The notes below the pieces were generated by a model. It was not told the origin of the DNA, did no database searches, and saw only the letters and a program-made list of their open reading frames with translations. A stretch of DNA of 37,911 nt from Sulfurimonas sp. (GTDB lineage Bacteria > Campylobacterota > Campylobacteria > Campylobacterales > Sulfurimonadaceae). A program made the position numbers and the translations under genes. Below, in pieces: positions 8,596 to 17,455 of the stretch. The stretch covers positions 1 to 37,911 of the forward strand of contig JALWLL010000091.1 of the NCBI GenBank assembly GCA_026996295.1, read 5' to 3'. Position 1 is the first letter of the stretch, and each line of letters begins with the position of its first letter.

Positions 8596-9794
8596 TATTC
8601 AACCTCCGCTTTAAGAGTTTTTAAATATGCCACGATATTATCAATATCGCCTGACTCCATCCATGAAAAGTCCGGCATTGTAGATACTCTTTTGCCATTT
8701 TCAAGATTATACCATGCATAATTGCTGTGAGCGTTTCTGTTATAACCAGGAACAACCACGGCAGAAGGCTTCATTAAAGACTCTTTTATATAATCAACGG
8801 TAGCATAACCACCAATGTTTGTAAGAGATGGTCCCATCAAATTTGCAGCATCATTTGATGTCATCTGATGACATGATGTACAGTTCGCCGCTGCGATCTC
8901 TTTCCCTTTTGCTGCATCACCTTCAGGTTCTTTTGTAAGTGCTTTGAGCAACTCTTCTCCACTGCTTTTACCATCAAGCTCAACTGCCAGCCAAGGGGTA
9001 AGATACTTTAGTCCATTACGACCCATTTTTGCACCGTCCCAAACAGCAAATGCAACCGGAATAACACCTGCATCAAGATTAACATAGTCATCTTTAAGTG
9101 CTCGAGAAAGTGTACCTTCCCACCCTTTGCCGACATAGCCTATACGAGAATATGAATCGTTACTTCCATCTTTGATCTCTGTCATTGAACGGAAACCTTC
9201 ACTTACAAAACTTCTCTCATAGTCGTTGCTCGCGAGTTTTTTTACACTTTTTTTGAACTTTGCAAGATCTTTACCAAAAAGATCTGTTTGATTAGGGTTT
9301 ACCTGATGGGCAACATCCCCCTTTCCGTTAGGTTCAAAAATACCCATAGCCTCCTTTTGAAGATGGATAACAACAGGACGACCCTCAGAACCCATACCTA
9401 TGTATGGAAGCTGTGTCGGGTTAGAGTACTCAGAAGCAAACTGCACGGCAAAACCATCTGAATACACATCTGTCGCATATCCCTTTTGGATATTTTTCGT
9501 TCCATCAGGCCACTTGATCATAAATGCAATTTTTGAGCCATTGTACACCGCAGCAACTTCTGCTTGTATAGCTTTGTTGCCTGCATTAAGTTCATTTGCT
9601 TTTTTATCATTGAACTCTATACTGGTTTGAGGATATAAAGTAATCTTTGAGAACTGTTTATTGTTCCAAACACTGGATTTGTAATTGACCTTATCTAAAT
9701 TATCATCAACTTCAACTGCCAATATAACCGAGCTTGCAGCTAAAGCTGAAGCCATAATACCGGCTGCTAAAAATGTAGTTGCTAATTTTTTCAT
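8595..9794 (-). CDS. Type II DMSO reductase family gamma-like heme-binding subunit fused to a mono-heme cytochrome c domain
   Basis: Signal peptide; N-terminal region resembles ethylbenzene-dehydrogenase-type heme-binding domain (VWNNKQFSKITLYPQTSIEFND...IAFMIKWPDGTKN...FAVQF); C-terminal GKEIAAANCTSCHQM...MGPSLTNIGG..YNRNAHSNYAWYNLENGKRVSTMPDFSWM cytochrome c. Confidence 0.82.
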   Translation of the reverse strand: MKKLATTFLAAGIMASALAASSVILAVEVDDNLDKVNYKSSVWNNKQFSKITLYPQTSIEFNDKKANELNAGNKAIQAEVAAVYNGSKIAFMIKWPDGTKNIQKGYATDVYSDGFAVQFASEYSNPTQLPYIGMGSEGRPVVIHLQKEAMGIFEPNGKGDVAHQVNPNQTDLFGKDLAKFKKSVKKLASNDYERSFVSEGFRSMTEIKDGSNDSYSRIGYVGKGWEGTLSRALKDDYVNLDAGVIPVAFAVWDGAKMGRNGLKYLTPWLAVELDGKSSGEELLKALTKEPEGDAAKGKEIAAANCTSCHQMTSNDAANLMGPSLTNIGGYATVDYIKESLMKPSAVVVPGYNRNAHSNYAWYNLENGKRVSTMPDFSWMESGDIDNIVAYLKTLKAEVE

Positions 9795-10918
9795 TAATGA
9801 TGTCCTCCTGCACTTGAATGACCACCGAAGAAGTTCATTTTATGAGTTGGTTTTGTATATTTTCCAGCTATATAACGGTTATCTACCGGTGCCAATGGAT
9901 GCTGAGAGTTCTCACGAGCAACCTCTTGGTAGTAGTTGTTATCTAAACGGAACATATCTGAGTGTTGGTATGCGATCAAAATATCCATAAGTTCACTCTC
10001 TCCCGTCTCTTTACGTTTTTTCATCTCTGCTTTGAGTGTTTGTATAGAGGCATGTACTTCCGGGCCAAAAAGTTTTTCAAGCTCTTCGATCGGAAGACGG
10101 GTAGAACCCTCTATAATCTTACCATCAGCATCAAATTTTGCCGGTGATTCGGTTGGTGGCACATAGTACACATTTGGTTGTGTACCATAATCTGTTCTCA
10201 GACCCAGCGCCACTTTGTACTTATGAACAAGTTTATACACTTGAGAATCTTCGTCATCCAAAAAACCGACAAAACGGATACGACCGACACACTGTTGTGC
10301 ACACGCCGGTGGAAGCCCCTGCTCAATTCTTGGAAAACACAAGATACACTTCTCAGATTTTGAGATCTTCGGATTGAAATAGATCTTTTTATAAGGACAT
10401 CCCGCTATACAATAGCGATACCCCTGACATCTGTCTAAATCAACCAACACAACACCATCTTGCTCACGCTTAAAGATAGCATCACGAGGACAAGCACTCA
10501 AACACCCCGGGTTTGTACAGTGATTACAGATACGAGGAAGGTAGAAAAAGTAGTTGTCCTGTGGAAAGACACCTGCACCCTCATCTTCATCCCAGTTTGG
10601 ACCCCATGTAGGTTCTACATTTGGCTCAAATGATGCACCCTCTTTGAGTGCATCATAGTTGTAATCCCAAGGTACCCCATAATCCGCTTCCAAATTTGGA
10701 ATAATTCCGGGTTGAAGATCACCCGCCTCATCAAAACCACCACCAAGCTCCATCCAGTTTTTAGGATACCCTGTACCCGGATATGTCTCAACATTATTCC
10801 AATACATATACTCACGACCGTTACGGTTGGTCCATTGGGTTTTACATGCTACAGTACATGTTTGGCACCCGATACATTTGTTCAGGTCCATAACCATTGC
10901 TAATTGTCTTTTTGACAT
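9794..10918 (-). CDS. NarH/EbdB-like iron-sulfur beta subunit
   Basis: CIGCQTCTVACKTQW, CNHCTNPGCLSACPRDAI, CQGYRYCIAGCPYKKIYFNPKISKSEKCILCFPRIEQGLPPACAQQCVGRIRFVG. Confidence 0.92.
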   Translation of the reverse strand: MSKRQLAMVMDLNKCIGCQTCTVACKTQWTNRNGREYMYWNNVETYPGTGYPKNWMELGGGFDEAGDLQPGIIPNLEADYGVPWDYNYDALKEGASFEPNVEPTWGPNWDEDEGAGVFPQDNYFFYLPRICNHCTNPGCLSACPRDAIFKREQDGVVLVDLDRCQGYRYCIAGCPYKKIYFNPKISKSEKCILCFPRIEQGLPPACAQQCVGRIRFVGFLDDEDSQVYKLVHKYKVALGLRTDYGTQPNVYYVPPTESPAKFDADGKIIEGSTRLPIEELEKLFGPEVHASIQTLKAEMKKRKETGESELMDILIAYQHSDMFRLDNNYYQEVARENSQHPLAPVDNRYIAGKYTKPTHKMNFFGGHSSAGGHH

Positions 10919-10927
10919 CTATGCTCC

Positions 10928-13828
10928 TTAAACTTTTGCTTTTTCATAATTTACGGCGCCATCATATGCGTACTGATTACCGTCCCAAAGACCACCAAAT
11001 TTCAGGTGACCCCAACCATCTGCCATCTCAAGCAGGTTTAGCGATGTAGGCACAACTTCATTGTGACCTTTGTTAAATTTATACATATATGGTTCCCATC
11101 CATGCTCCATTACCAAGCCATCAGCAGGTGATGAAGATGAAAGTTTCGCCATCGCGAAGAACTCTCCGAGATTGTTGTAAACACGAATCGTATCTCCATC
11201 TTTAATACCTTTGGCTTCTGCAACCTTACGATTGAGTGCAATTGCAGGAACACCACGTTGTAAACGAAGCAGTGTGCGAGATGTTTTATAGTTAGAGTGG
11301 ATCGACCATCTGGCATGTGGAGTCATCAGCACATACGGATACTCTTTGCGTTGTGGACGGATCCCCTCCATACCTGTATTTGTCGCGGCACCCATTTTAA
11401 TGAACATCGGATGATCTATATAAAAAGTTTGACGACCGGTAACCGTGTCCAATCTTTCAAATTTGTAAATATGGTTCTCCATAGAACTGTATGGTTTATC
11501 TGAATACAGCGGTGATGACTTTGCAGCCTTTTCATTGATAAGCAAGAAACCACCCATTTTATACATCTTCTCTATTGTCCAAGGCTGATACTGATCACAC
11601 TTCTCTAGCGCTGCTTCGAGTGCCATTTTATCAGTACCGAGATACACCTCACCCTCACCTTCTGATTCTGCATCTGTGTTCGTATATTCTTTGTGGAAGA
11701 TACTCAAGTCATGATAGCCCGGTTTTGCATAACGCACATCATCTTTGACTTTTGCCTTTGCAATATTTTCAGGGCGATTAGCGATCTCTTCGAGTTTTTT
11801 CGCCAGGAGTGTAAACATACTCCACTCATCCATAGACTCACCGATATTTTTAATATTTGCAACCGGATATGCCAAGTTTGTAAAACGGTGATAACCCGGA
11901 GATGTACGAAGATCATATACTTCATAGTGAGATTTCGCTGGAAGTAGTACATCTGCATACTGTGCAGCTTCACTCATTCTGTAATCTACATACGCATAAA
12001 AGTCCATTCTTCCTAAAAATGCTTTACGGTATTCATTCCCTTTATTACGTCTGAATGTTGAATCTGCAACAATCAATGCAGTTGTCGGCAACCACCAAGG
12101 TTTTACAACATTACCATGATCACTACTCAAGTTGGCACCGCCATTTTTACCGGCATCAAGCATCTCCTGAAGTACTGTCATATACTCTTTTTTACTCATC
12201 CCGTTTTGGGCACGCTTGACATCTTCATCTTGAAAATACTCATCGAAAGTTTTCATCCCGTTGCCGTTCATAAACTCACCGACAAAACCGGAACCAAAAC
12301 GTGGAGCATATTTACCGCTAAATCCTGAAAGTGCTCCAAGTCCGGCAAGCTGGAACTCATTTTCAGTATTCAATCCGCCATATGGTCCCATGCGACCCGT
12401 AAGACCACAAATAGAAGATATATTCCAAATGGTCATCATACCGTTGAAGTACTTATTGAGTGAGAAACCGGTAGTGATCTCAACAACCTTTGGCAATGCG
12501 ATATCGCGCGCTAGTTGTTTCACTGTATCTGGATGAACCCCTGTTATCTCCTGCGTTGTCTCAGGCGCAAATTTTGCAGCTGATTTTTTAAGCATTTCAA
12601 AAACAGTGGTTACCTCTCTTGTATGACCGTGAACATCGGTGATAGTAAAAGTACCCTCTAGTGCCGGAACAACATCTTTTGGAAGACGCAAAGAACGATT
12701 TTCATGCGTTTCTGTACCCGGCATAAGATAAGGCTCACCGCTAGTGGTGTTCATGCAGTAAAACTGCTCACCCCACGCATGGTGCTCCTCTTTATCTTCG
12801 GTATGTTCCATATCGGTACGACGGATCATCTGTTGCGTTTTGACATCTACTAGCATCGGAAGGTCAGTATAAAGCTTCATAAATTCAGGCTTATAGAGTT
12901 TTTCTTCCAAGATTGTCTGTATAACACTCATTGCCAAGATATTATCACTACCCGCTTTGATCGGGATCCAAAGGTCAGCTGATTTTGCCGTTGCGTTGAA
13001 TTCCGGAGTGATGACAATGATTTTTGCACCATTATACTTTCCTTCCCATACAAAGTGAGCATCCGGGATACGCGAAACAGAAGGGTTACCACCCCACATA
13101 ACAGCTGTGTCAACCGTGTACATAAAGTCCCACGTACAACCAACATTACCCTCACCATACGCAATAGCGGCACCGGAGAACATATCTCCAAGATAAGATG
13201 ACGGATAGATACGGTTTGCGCCCAGTTGTGTAGAAAAACGAAGCACTGAACCACGACGACCCTCAGTTAAAAGACCGGTACCGGCATGAACCATCAACTT
13301 ATCCGGCCCACGCTCCGGATCTGTCAGCGTATCGAAAATATTTTGACAAATTTTCTCAGCAGCCTCATCCCAGCTCACTCGTTTCCATTTCCCCTCACCA
13401 CGCTCACCGGTACGAACCATTGGGTAAAGGATTCTATCTTTTTGGTACATCACTTGCGAGTGCTGAACACCTTTGTTACATCCACGAGGGTTAAAATCAG
13501 GTATTTTAGCATTGATCACCGGATATCGGGCTGATTGGTTTTCACGGGTGATAACACCATTGTGAGACCAAACTTCCCATGCACAGTTTCCTTGACAATT
13601 TACACAGTGGTAAGCAAAACCGTGCTCCTCTTTTTTACCATAAGTAAAAGAGAACTCATTTCTATACATCTCTTCTGTGTAGCTTGTGTTTGGGTAATCA
13701 TTTTTACCGTTTTCAACACTTATTACATCTGTTTTCGCAAAAAGGCTGCCTTGAGAAGCAACCAACGCAGCAGTCATCCCTGAAACTTTAAGGAAATTTC
13801 TACGCTTATTATTCATAACTTTTGTCAT
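10928..13828 (-). CDS. Tat-exported molybdopterin oxidoreductase alpha subunit, type II DMSO reductase family (substrate unknown)
   Basis: Tat signal RRNFLKVSGMTAALVASQGSLFA; FS0 motif H-x3-C-x3-C...C (HCVNCQGNC...PRGC) as in NarG/type II enzymes; SSYLGDMFSGA places a candidate Mo-ligand Asp. Confidence 0.9.
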   Translation of the reverse strand: MTKVMNNKRRNFLKVSGMTAALVASQGSLFAKTDVISVENGKNDYPNTSYTEEMYRNEFSFTYGKKEEHGFAYHCVNCQGNCAWEVWSHNGVITRENQSARYPVINAKIPDFNPRGCNKGVQHSQVMYQKDRILYPMVRTGERGEGKWKRVSWDEAAEKICQNIFDTLTDPERGPDKLMVHAGTGLLTEGRRGSVLRFSTQLGANRIYPSSYLGDMFSGAAIAYGEGNVGCTWDFMYTVDTAVMWGGNPSVSRIPDAHFVWEGKYNGAKIIVITPEFNATAKSADLWIPIKAGSDNILAMSVIQTILEEKLYKPEFMKLYTDLPMLVDVKTQQMIRRTDMEHTEDKEEHHAWGEQFYCMNTTSGEPYLMPGTETHENRSLRLPKDVVPALEGTFTITDVHGHTREVTTVFEMLKKSAAKFAPETTQEITGVHPDTVKQLARDIALPKVVEITTGFSLNKYFNGMMTIWNISSICGLTGRMGPYGGLNTENEFQLAGLGALSGFSGKYAPRFGSGFVGEFMNGNGMKTFDEYFQDEDVKRAQNGMSKKEYMTVLQEMLDAGKNGGANLSSDHGNVVKPWWLPTTALIVADSTFRRNKGNEYRKAFLGRMDFYAYVDYRMSEAAQYADVLLPAKSHYEVYDLRTSPGYHRFTNLAYPVANIKNIGESMDEWSMFTLLAKKLEEIANRPENIAKAKVKDDVRYAKPGYHDLSIFHKEYTNTDAESEGEGEVYLGTDKMALEAALEKCDQYQPWTIEKMYKMGGFLLINEKAAKSSPLYSDKPYSSMENHIYKFERLDTVTGRQTFYIDHPMFIKMGAATNTGMEGIRPQRKEYPYVLMTPHARWSIHSNYKTSRTLLRLQRGVPAIALNRKVAEAKGIKDGDTIRVYNNLGEFFAMAKLSSSSPADGLVMEHGWEPYMYKFNKGHNEVVPTSLNLLEMADGWGHLKFGGLWDGNQYAYDGAVNYEKAKV

Positions 13829-13844
13829 ACTGTAAACCTCTTCC

Positions 13845-15041
13845 TTATCTTTTTAACGGTAAGTTCATATCATTACCCCAAACATCCCAACTACCTGTAA
13901 ACACCTTAATGTTTTTATATCCAAGAAGTTTTAATGCTGTTATGTGTTCAGAGCCACGACCTGCACCAACCATGCAATATGCATAGATTGTTTTATCTTT
14001 ATCCACACCATATTTTTCATATACTGCTTTCAACTCTTGCGCTGACTTGAATGATTTTTTATTTTTTAAGTCAGAGATTTTATTCCATTCGATAAACTTT
14101 GAACCGGGTATATGACCGCCACGGGCAACATTGTCCATTTTGCGCTCACCGATGATCTCACTCATTGCGCGTGAATCGATAATCACATACTGAGAGTTTT
14201 CTCCATTTTTGAGGATATCTTTCATTGCATGTACCACTTCCTCTTTTGCGGCGATATTTGTAAAGTCAATGTTGTTTTTATCTATCTTGTAGGTTCTTGG
14301 TGTCACATGTTCTTCACCTTTAACCACCATAAGATCTTTTTCCATTGCTTTCATTTTTTTCTTAAGCTTTTTGATCGTTTTATTACTTTGTGCTACAATT
14401 GCTTTGAGTTCAGCTATCTCTGCATCACTCAACTCTATCTTGCCTTTTTTGGCTTTTTTAAGTTTTTTCTTTGCAGGTTTTGCTTTTCTTTTTACTTTTT
14501 TCGCTTCAGCTTTTACAGCATCGTACTTGATCTGCGCCGGATCAATTTTCATAATTGCTGCGCGACCACCATTGAGTATTTTAATATTTTTGTGTCCATA
14601 ACTTGTAAAGAAAGAGTAAACACCCGTAGCATTTGGTCCTTTAAAATCATCATAAGCTATAATCATAGTATTGTTATCAATACCTTTTGAGCCTATGTAC
14701 GCTTCTGCATCATCAATACATCTGTATAAAGGTGCACAATGCATTGTTCCGGTAATATCTGAATGATGCAAATGGTGCGCATACATCGATACCGATCCTT
14801 TTATGTGTCCAAGCTTATATACATCTTCTGTATCACCGGAAACAAACATAACATTATCTTTGCCTATTAATTTTATAGCTTCCTCTGCAGAAATCAAAAT
14901 ATCTTCGTTGGCATACCCTTTTTGTACCGCAGCCATCTCTGCTTCAGCAGATCCCAAGATATTTCCATTTTCACTAGCTATTATAAAAGGTGTAAATGTT
15001 ACTGTTGCTGCAACAACTAATGTCTTTAGCAATTTTTTCAT
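13845..15041 (-). CDS. Exported tandem rhodanese-domain sulfurtransferase with Lys-rich linker
   Basis: Signal peptide MKKLLKTLVVAATVTFTPFIIAS; two rhodanese-like domains; C-terminal loop AYCMVGAGRGSEH carries the candidate catalytic Cys; linker KKVKRKAKPAKKKLKKAKKGK...KTIKKLKKKMKAME. Confidence 0.85.
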   Translation of the reverse strand: MKKLLKTLVVAATVTFTPFIIASENGNILGSAEAEMAAVQKGYANEDILISAEEAIKLIGKDNVMFVSGDTEDVYKLGHIKGSVSMYAHHLHHSDITGTMHCAPLYRCIDDAEAYIGSKGIDNNTMIIAYDDFKGPNATGVYSFFTSYGHKNIKILNGGRAAIMKIDPAQIKYDAVKAEAKKVKRKAKPAKKKLKKAKKGKIELSDAEIAELKAIVAQSNKTIKKLKKKMKAMEKDLMVVKGEEHVTPRTYKIDKNNIDFTNIAAKEEVVHAMKDILKNGENSQYVIIDSRAMSEIIGERKMDNVARGGHIPGSKFIEWNKISDLKNKKSFKSAQELKAVYEKYGVDKDKTIYAYCMVGAGRGSEHITALKLLGYKNIKVFTGSWDVWGNDMNLPLKR

Positions 15042-15371
15042 TCGTGCTCCTTATTTAATTTTATAGCCCAATACAGTCTACAAGCAAAACAACCACTCAT
15101 AGCTATTTGAATTATATTTTAACGAAATTACCTCTTCATTATAGGCTCTCGACTCTTACGCAAGTATTAAATCACAAAAATATCACACAACTTCATTACC
15201 AAACGAAACACACTCATCTATTTATATATTTAACATTAAATTCTATGATTAATTCATTTTTTTTACTTTTAAAAACCACTCTTAAATTTAATAATTAGAA
15301 TCAACTTTTAGAGTACAAAAAGTAATTGTTCGATATATTATCACAAATTAATTACGCTAAGTAGGTACAAC

Positions 15372-15977
15372 GTGTTAGAACATCATATAGATAATGCAAT
15401 AAACAATAAAGATACAGATACGCTCATAGAAGCTTTAGATGACAGAACACTTGATATTGAAAGTGTTAAAAAAATCTACTTCTCATTTAAAGACCATAAA
15501 GAACTTGTTGGACAGGTAGCAATGAATCTGAGTTTGAGAACCTCTGTTTATAACAGAGATAAAGAGTATAGTGAAACGATGGTGGAACTTTTACGAGATC
15601 TTGCTGTCAATGAAGCAGATATGGGTGCACGCTGGGCGGTTGCTAAAAACCCTCATACCCCACAGGATGTACTGAGTACATTAGCACAAGATGATGTCAA
15701 TCTCGTGCGAGCCCTTGTTGCCACAAACCCAACGACACCCCCTTCAATACTCGAAAAATTTTTCAGCGATGAAAAAATCGTTAGAGACGGTCTCTCGGGC
15801 AACCCGGCAACACCGGTTAAAATTTTAAATATCTTGGTCAATGATGCAGACAAAATGGTGCGGATGAGACTTGCAGAAAATAGTGCTGCCCCCAAAAAGA
15901 TACTAGAAGAGCTTCTTAAAGATGCAGATGAAAATGTTGCAAAAGCAGCAGAAGCTAACTTAAAGGCAAGAGAATGA
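15372..15977 (+). CDS. LRV/HEAT-like alpha-solenoid repeat protein
   Basis: About four 25-26 aa repeats: ARWAVAKNPHTPQDVLSTLAQDD / RALVATNPTTPPSILEKFFSDE / RDGLSGNPATPVKILNILVNDA / RMRLAENSAAPKKILEELLKDA; GTG start; no Cys. Confidence 0.75.
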   Translation: MLEHHIDNAINNKDTDTLIEALDDRTLDIESVKKIYFSFKDHKELVGQVAMNLSLRTSVYNRDKEYSETMVELLRDLAVNEADMGARWAVAKNPHTPQDVLSTLAQDDVNLVRALVATNPTTPPSILEKFFSDEKIVRDGLSGNPATPVKILNILVNDADKMVRMRLAENSAAPKKILEELLKDADENVAKAAEANLKARE

Positions 15978-16351
15978 AAGAGCATCAAAAAAGCATGAAA
16001 AGTAGATTTACAGCTTTAGAGAACCACTTCTTAAATACCTTTTTCTCCGGTATCTATATCAGTGCCAAAGAGTTCTTAGAAGTTGCCAAAGAGGTTGGTC
16101 TTGATTTGAGTATGAATTCAAGAGAGCTTCTTATCAAAGAGCTTCTCAACAAGAGTGATGAACAGGGCTCCTTAGAGCAAACCATAGCACTTCTAAATGC
16201 GCTACTGCAACAAAGAGTTGAGAAGTACAATGAACTCAGCCGTGATTACCCCGGCGCAAACATGCCCCTTGCTCAGCTCTCACAAAAAGCAAAAGCTACA
16301 AAATCTTTGCTTGCACAAAAAACCCAAAGGAGTCCTTATGAACTCTCATGA
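15974..16351 (+). CDS. Small conserved hypothetical protein
   Basis: ATGA overlap with upstream gene; overlaps the mrp start; collinear operon. Confidence 0.65.
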   Translation: MKEHQKSMKSRFTALENHFLNTFFSGIYISAKEFLEVAKEVGLDLSMNSRELLIKELLNKSDEQGSLEQTIALLNALLQQRVEKYNELSRDYPGANMPLAQLSQKAKATKSLLAQKTQRSPYELS

Positions 16352-17378
16352 TCTTAAAAACTCTCTTAGTGAACTAAAATATCCGGGTATCCACAAAACG
16401 ATTGGGGAGTTAAAACTTCTAGGAGATATGAAAGTTGTAGATTCTGTTGCACATATAGAGCTATTAACTGTTAGTGATGAGTCTTACCTCAACCTAAAAA
16501 AACTGATCGAGCAAAACTATAGTGAGCACTTTACAAGCCTCAATATCACTAAGAAAAATTTGGCTAAAAAAGATATGAACTATGGTCACTCCCAAGCTCC
16601 AAACAACCGTGCACCTTATGCAAAAAACATTATTGCCGTTACAAGCGGTAAAGGTGGTGTTGGCAAATCAACTGTAAGTGTGAACCTTGCGATCGCTCTT
16701 GCACAAAAAGGGTTTAAGGTTGGCATCTTGGATGCCGATGTGTACGGACCAAATATTCCGCGTCTTACCAATACCGATATGGAGAGAATCAAGTGGAATG
16801 ATGATGACAAAATCATCCCTGCCCAAAACTACGGTCTTAAAATCATGAGTGTTGCACTCACCACACCAAGCATGGATACCCCTCTTGTTTGGAGAAGCTC
16901 GGTAGCTGTCAATGCTCTTATCCAATTCTTAGAAGATGTCGCATGGGGTGAACTTGACTTTATGGTGATCGATATGCCTCCGGGAACGGGTGATGTTCAA
17001 CTGACCATGGCTCAAGAGCTTCCAATCAGTGCCGCCGTCCTTGTAACCACACCTCAACTCGTTGCAACCGATGATGTAAGTCGTGCAGTTATGATGTTTA
17101 AAGATATCAATGTTCCTATGGCTGGCGTAGTCGAAAATATGAGCTTTTTTATAGCACCAGATACAAAGAATCGCTATGATATATTTGGAACCGGTGGCGC
17201 AGAGAAAATAGCAAAAAAATATAATATAGCCTATTTAGGGGGTATCCCTTTGGATATGCAGATACGTGAAGCTTCTGACAAGGGTGAACCACCTGTTGCC
17301 CTTGGCAATAGTGAACAAAAGAAATACTACAAAGATATTGTAGAAAATATCTTGCAAAACTCAGCGTTTACACTCTGA
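16338..17378 (+). CDS. mrp: Mrp/ApbC-family P-loop iron-sulfur carrier ATPase
   Basis: ITSGKGGVGKSTVSVNLA-type deviant Walker A (VTSGKGGVGKSTVSVNLAIALAQKG), DADVYGPNIPRL, VIDMPPGTGDVQLTMAQ, GGIPLDMQIREASDKGEP; N-terminal DUF59-like region. ATG 16338 preceded by AAAGGAG; 16197 in the track is too early. Confidence 0.93.
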   Translation: MNSHDLKNSLSELKYPGIHKTIGELKLLGDMKVVDSVAHIELLTVSDESYLNLKKLIEQNYSEHFTSLNITKKNLAKKDMNYGHSQAPNNRAPYAKNIIAVTSGKGGVGKSTVSVNLAIALAQKGFKVGILDADVYGPNIPRLTNTDMERIKWNDDDKIIPAQNYGLKIMSVALTTPSMDTPLVWRSSVAVNALIQFLEDVAWGELDFMVIDMPPGTGDVQLTMAQELPISAAVLVTTPQLVATDDVSRAVMMFKDINVPMAGVVENMSFFIAPDTKNRYDIFGTGGAEKIAKKYNIAYLGGIPLDMQIREASDKGEPPVALGNSEQKKYYKDIVENILQNSAFTL

Positions 17379-17393
17379 TTACTCTTTGGATTT

Positions 17394-17423
17394 AAGCTGT
17401 GCATAGAGTTTTTATGCAAGCTT
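17394..17423. terminator. Possible hairpin between convergent mrp and aroC
   Basis: AAGCT(G)TGCATA ... TATGCAAGCTT stem with one bulged G; no clear T-tract. Confidence 0.35.
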
Positions 17424-17455
17424 CCATTGAGCTTCTATCAGAAAAAAACCACTCC

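Noticed and set aside
10928-13828. Calling the molybdoenzyme nitrate, selenate or perchlorate reductase
   Set aside because: Motifs support only the type II family; substrate assignment needs phylogeny and pocket-residue comparison.
14229-14690. 153-aa plus-strand ORF antisense to the rhodanese gene
   Set aside because: Low-complexity Phe/Cys-rich translation mirrors the Lys-rich linker on the other strand; no RBS or homology cue.
15042-15371. AT-rich 330-bp divergent intergenic region as a candidate ncRNA or tRNA site
   Set aside because: No cloverleaf or convincing structured element seen; most simply the promoter region for the two divergent units.
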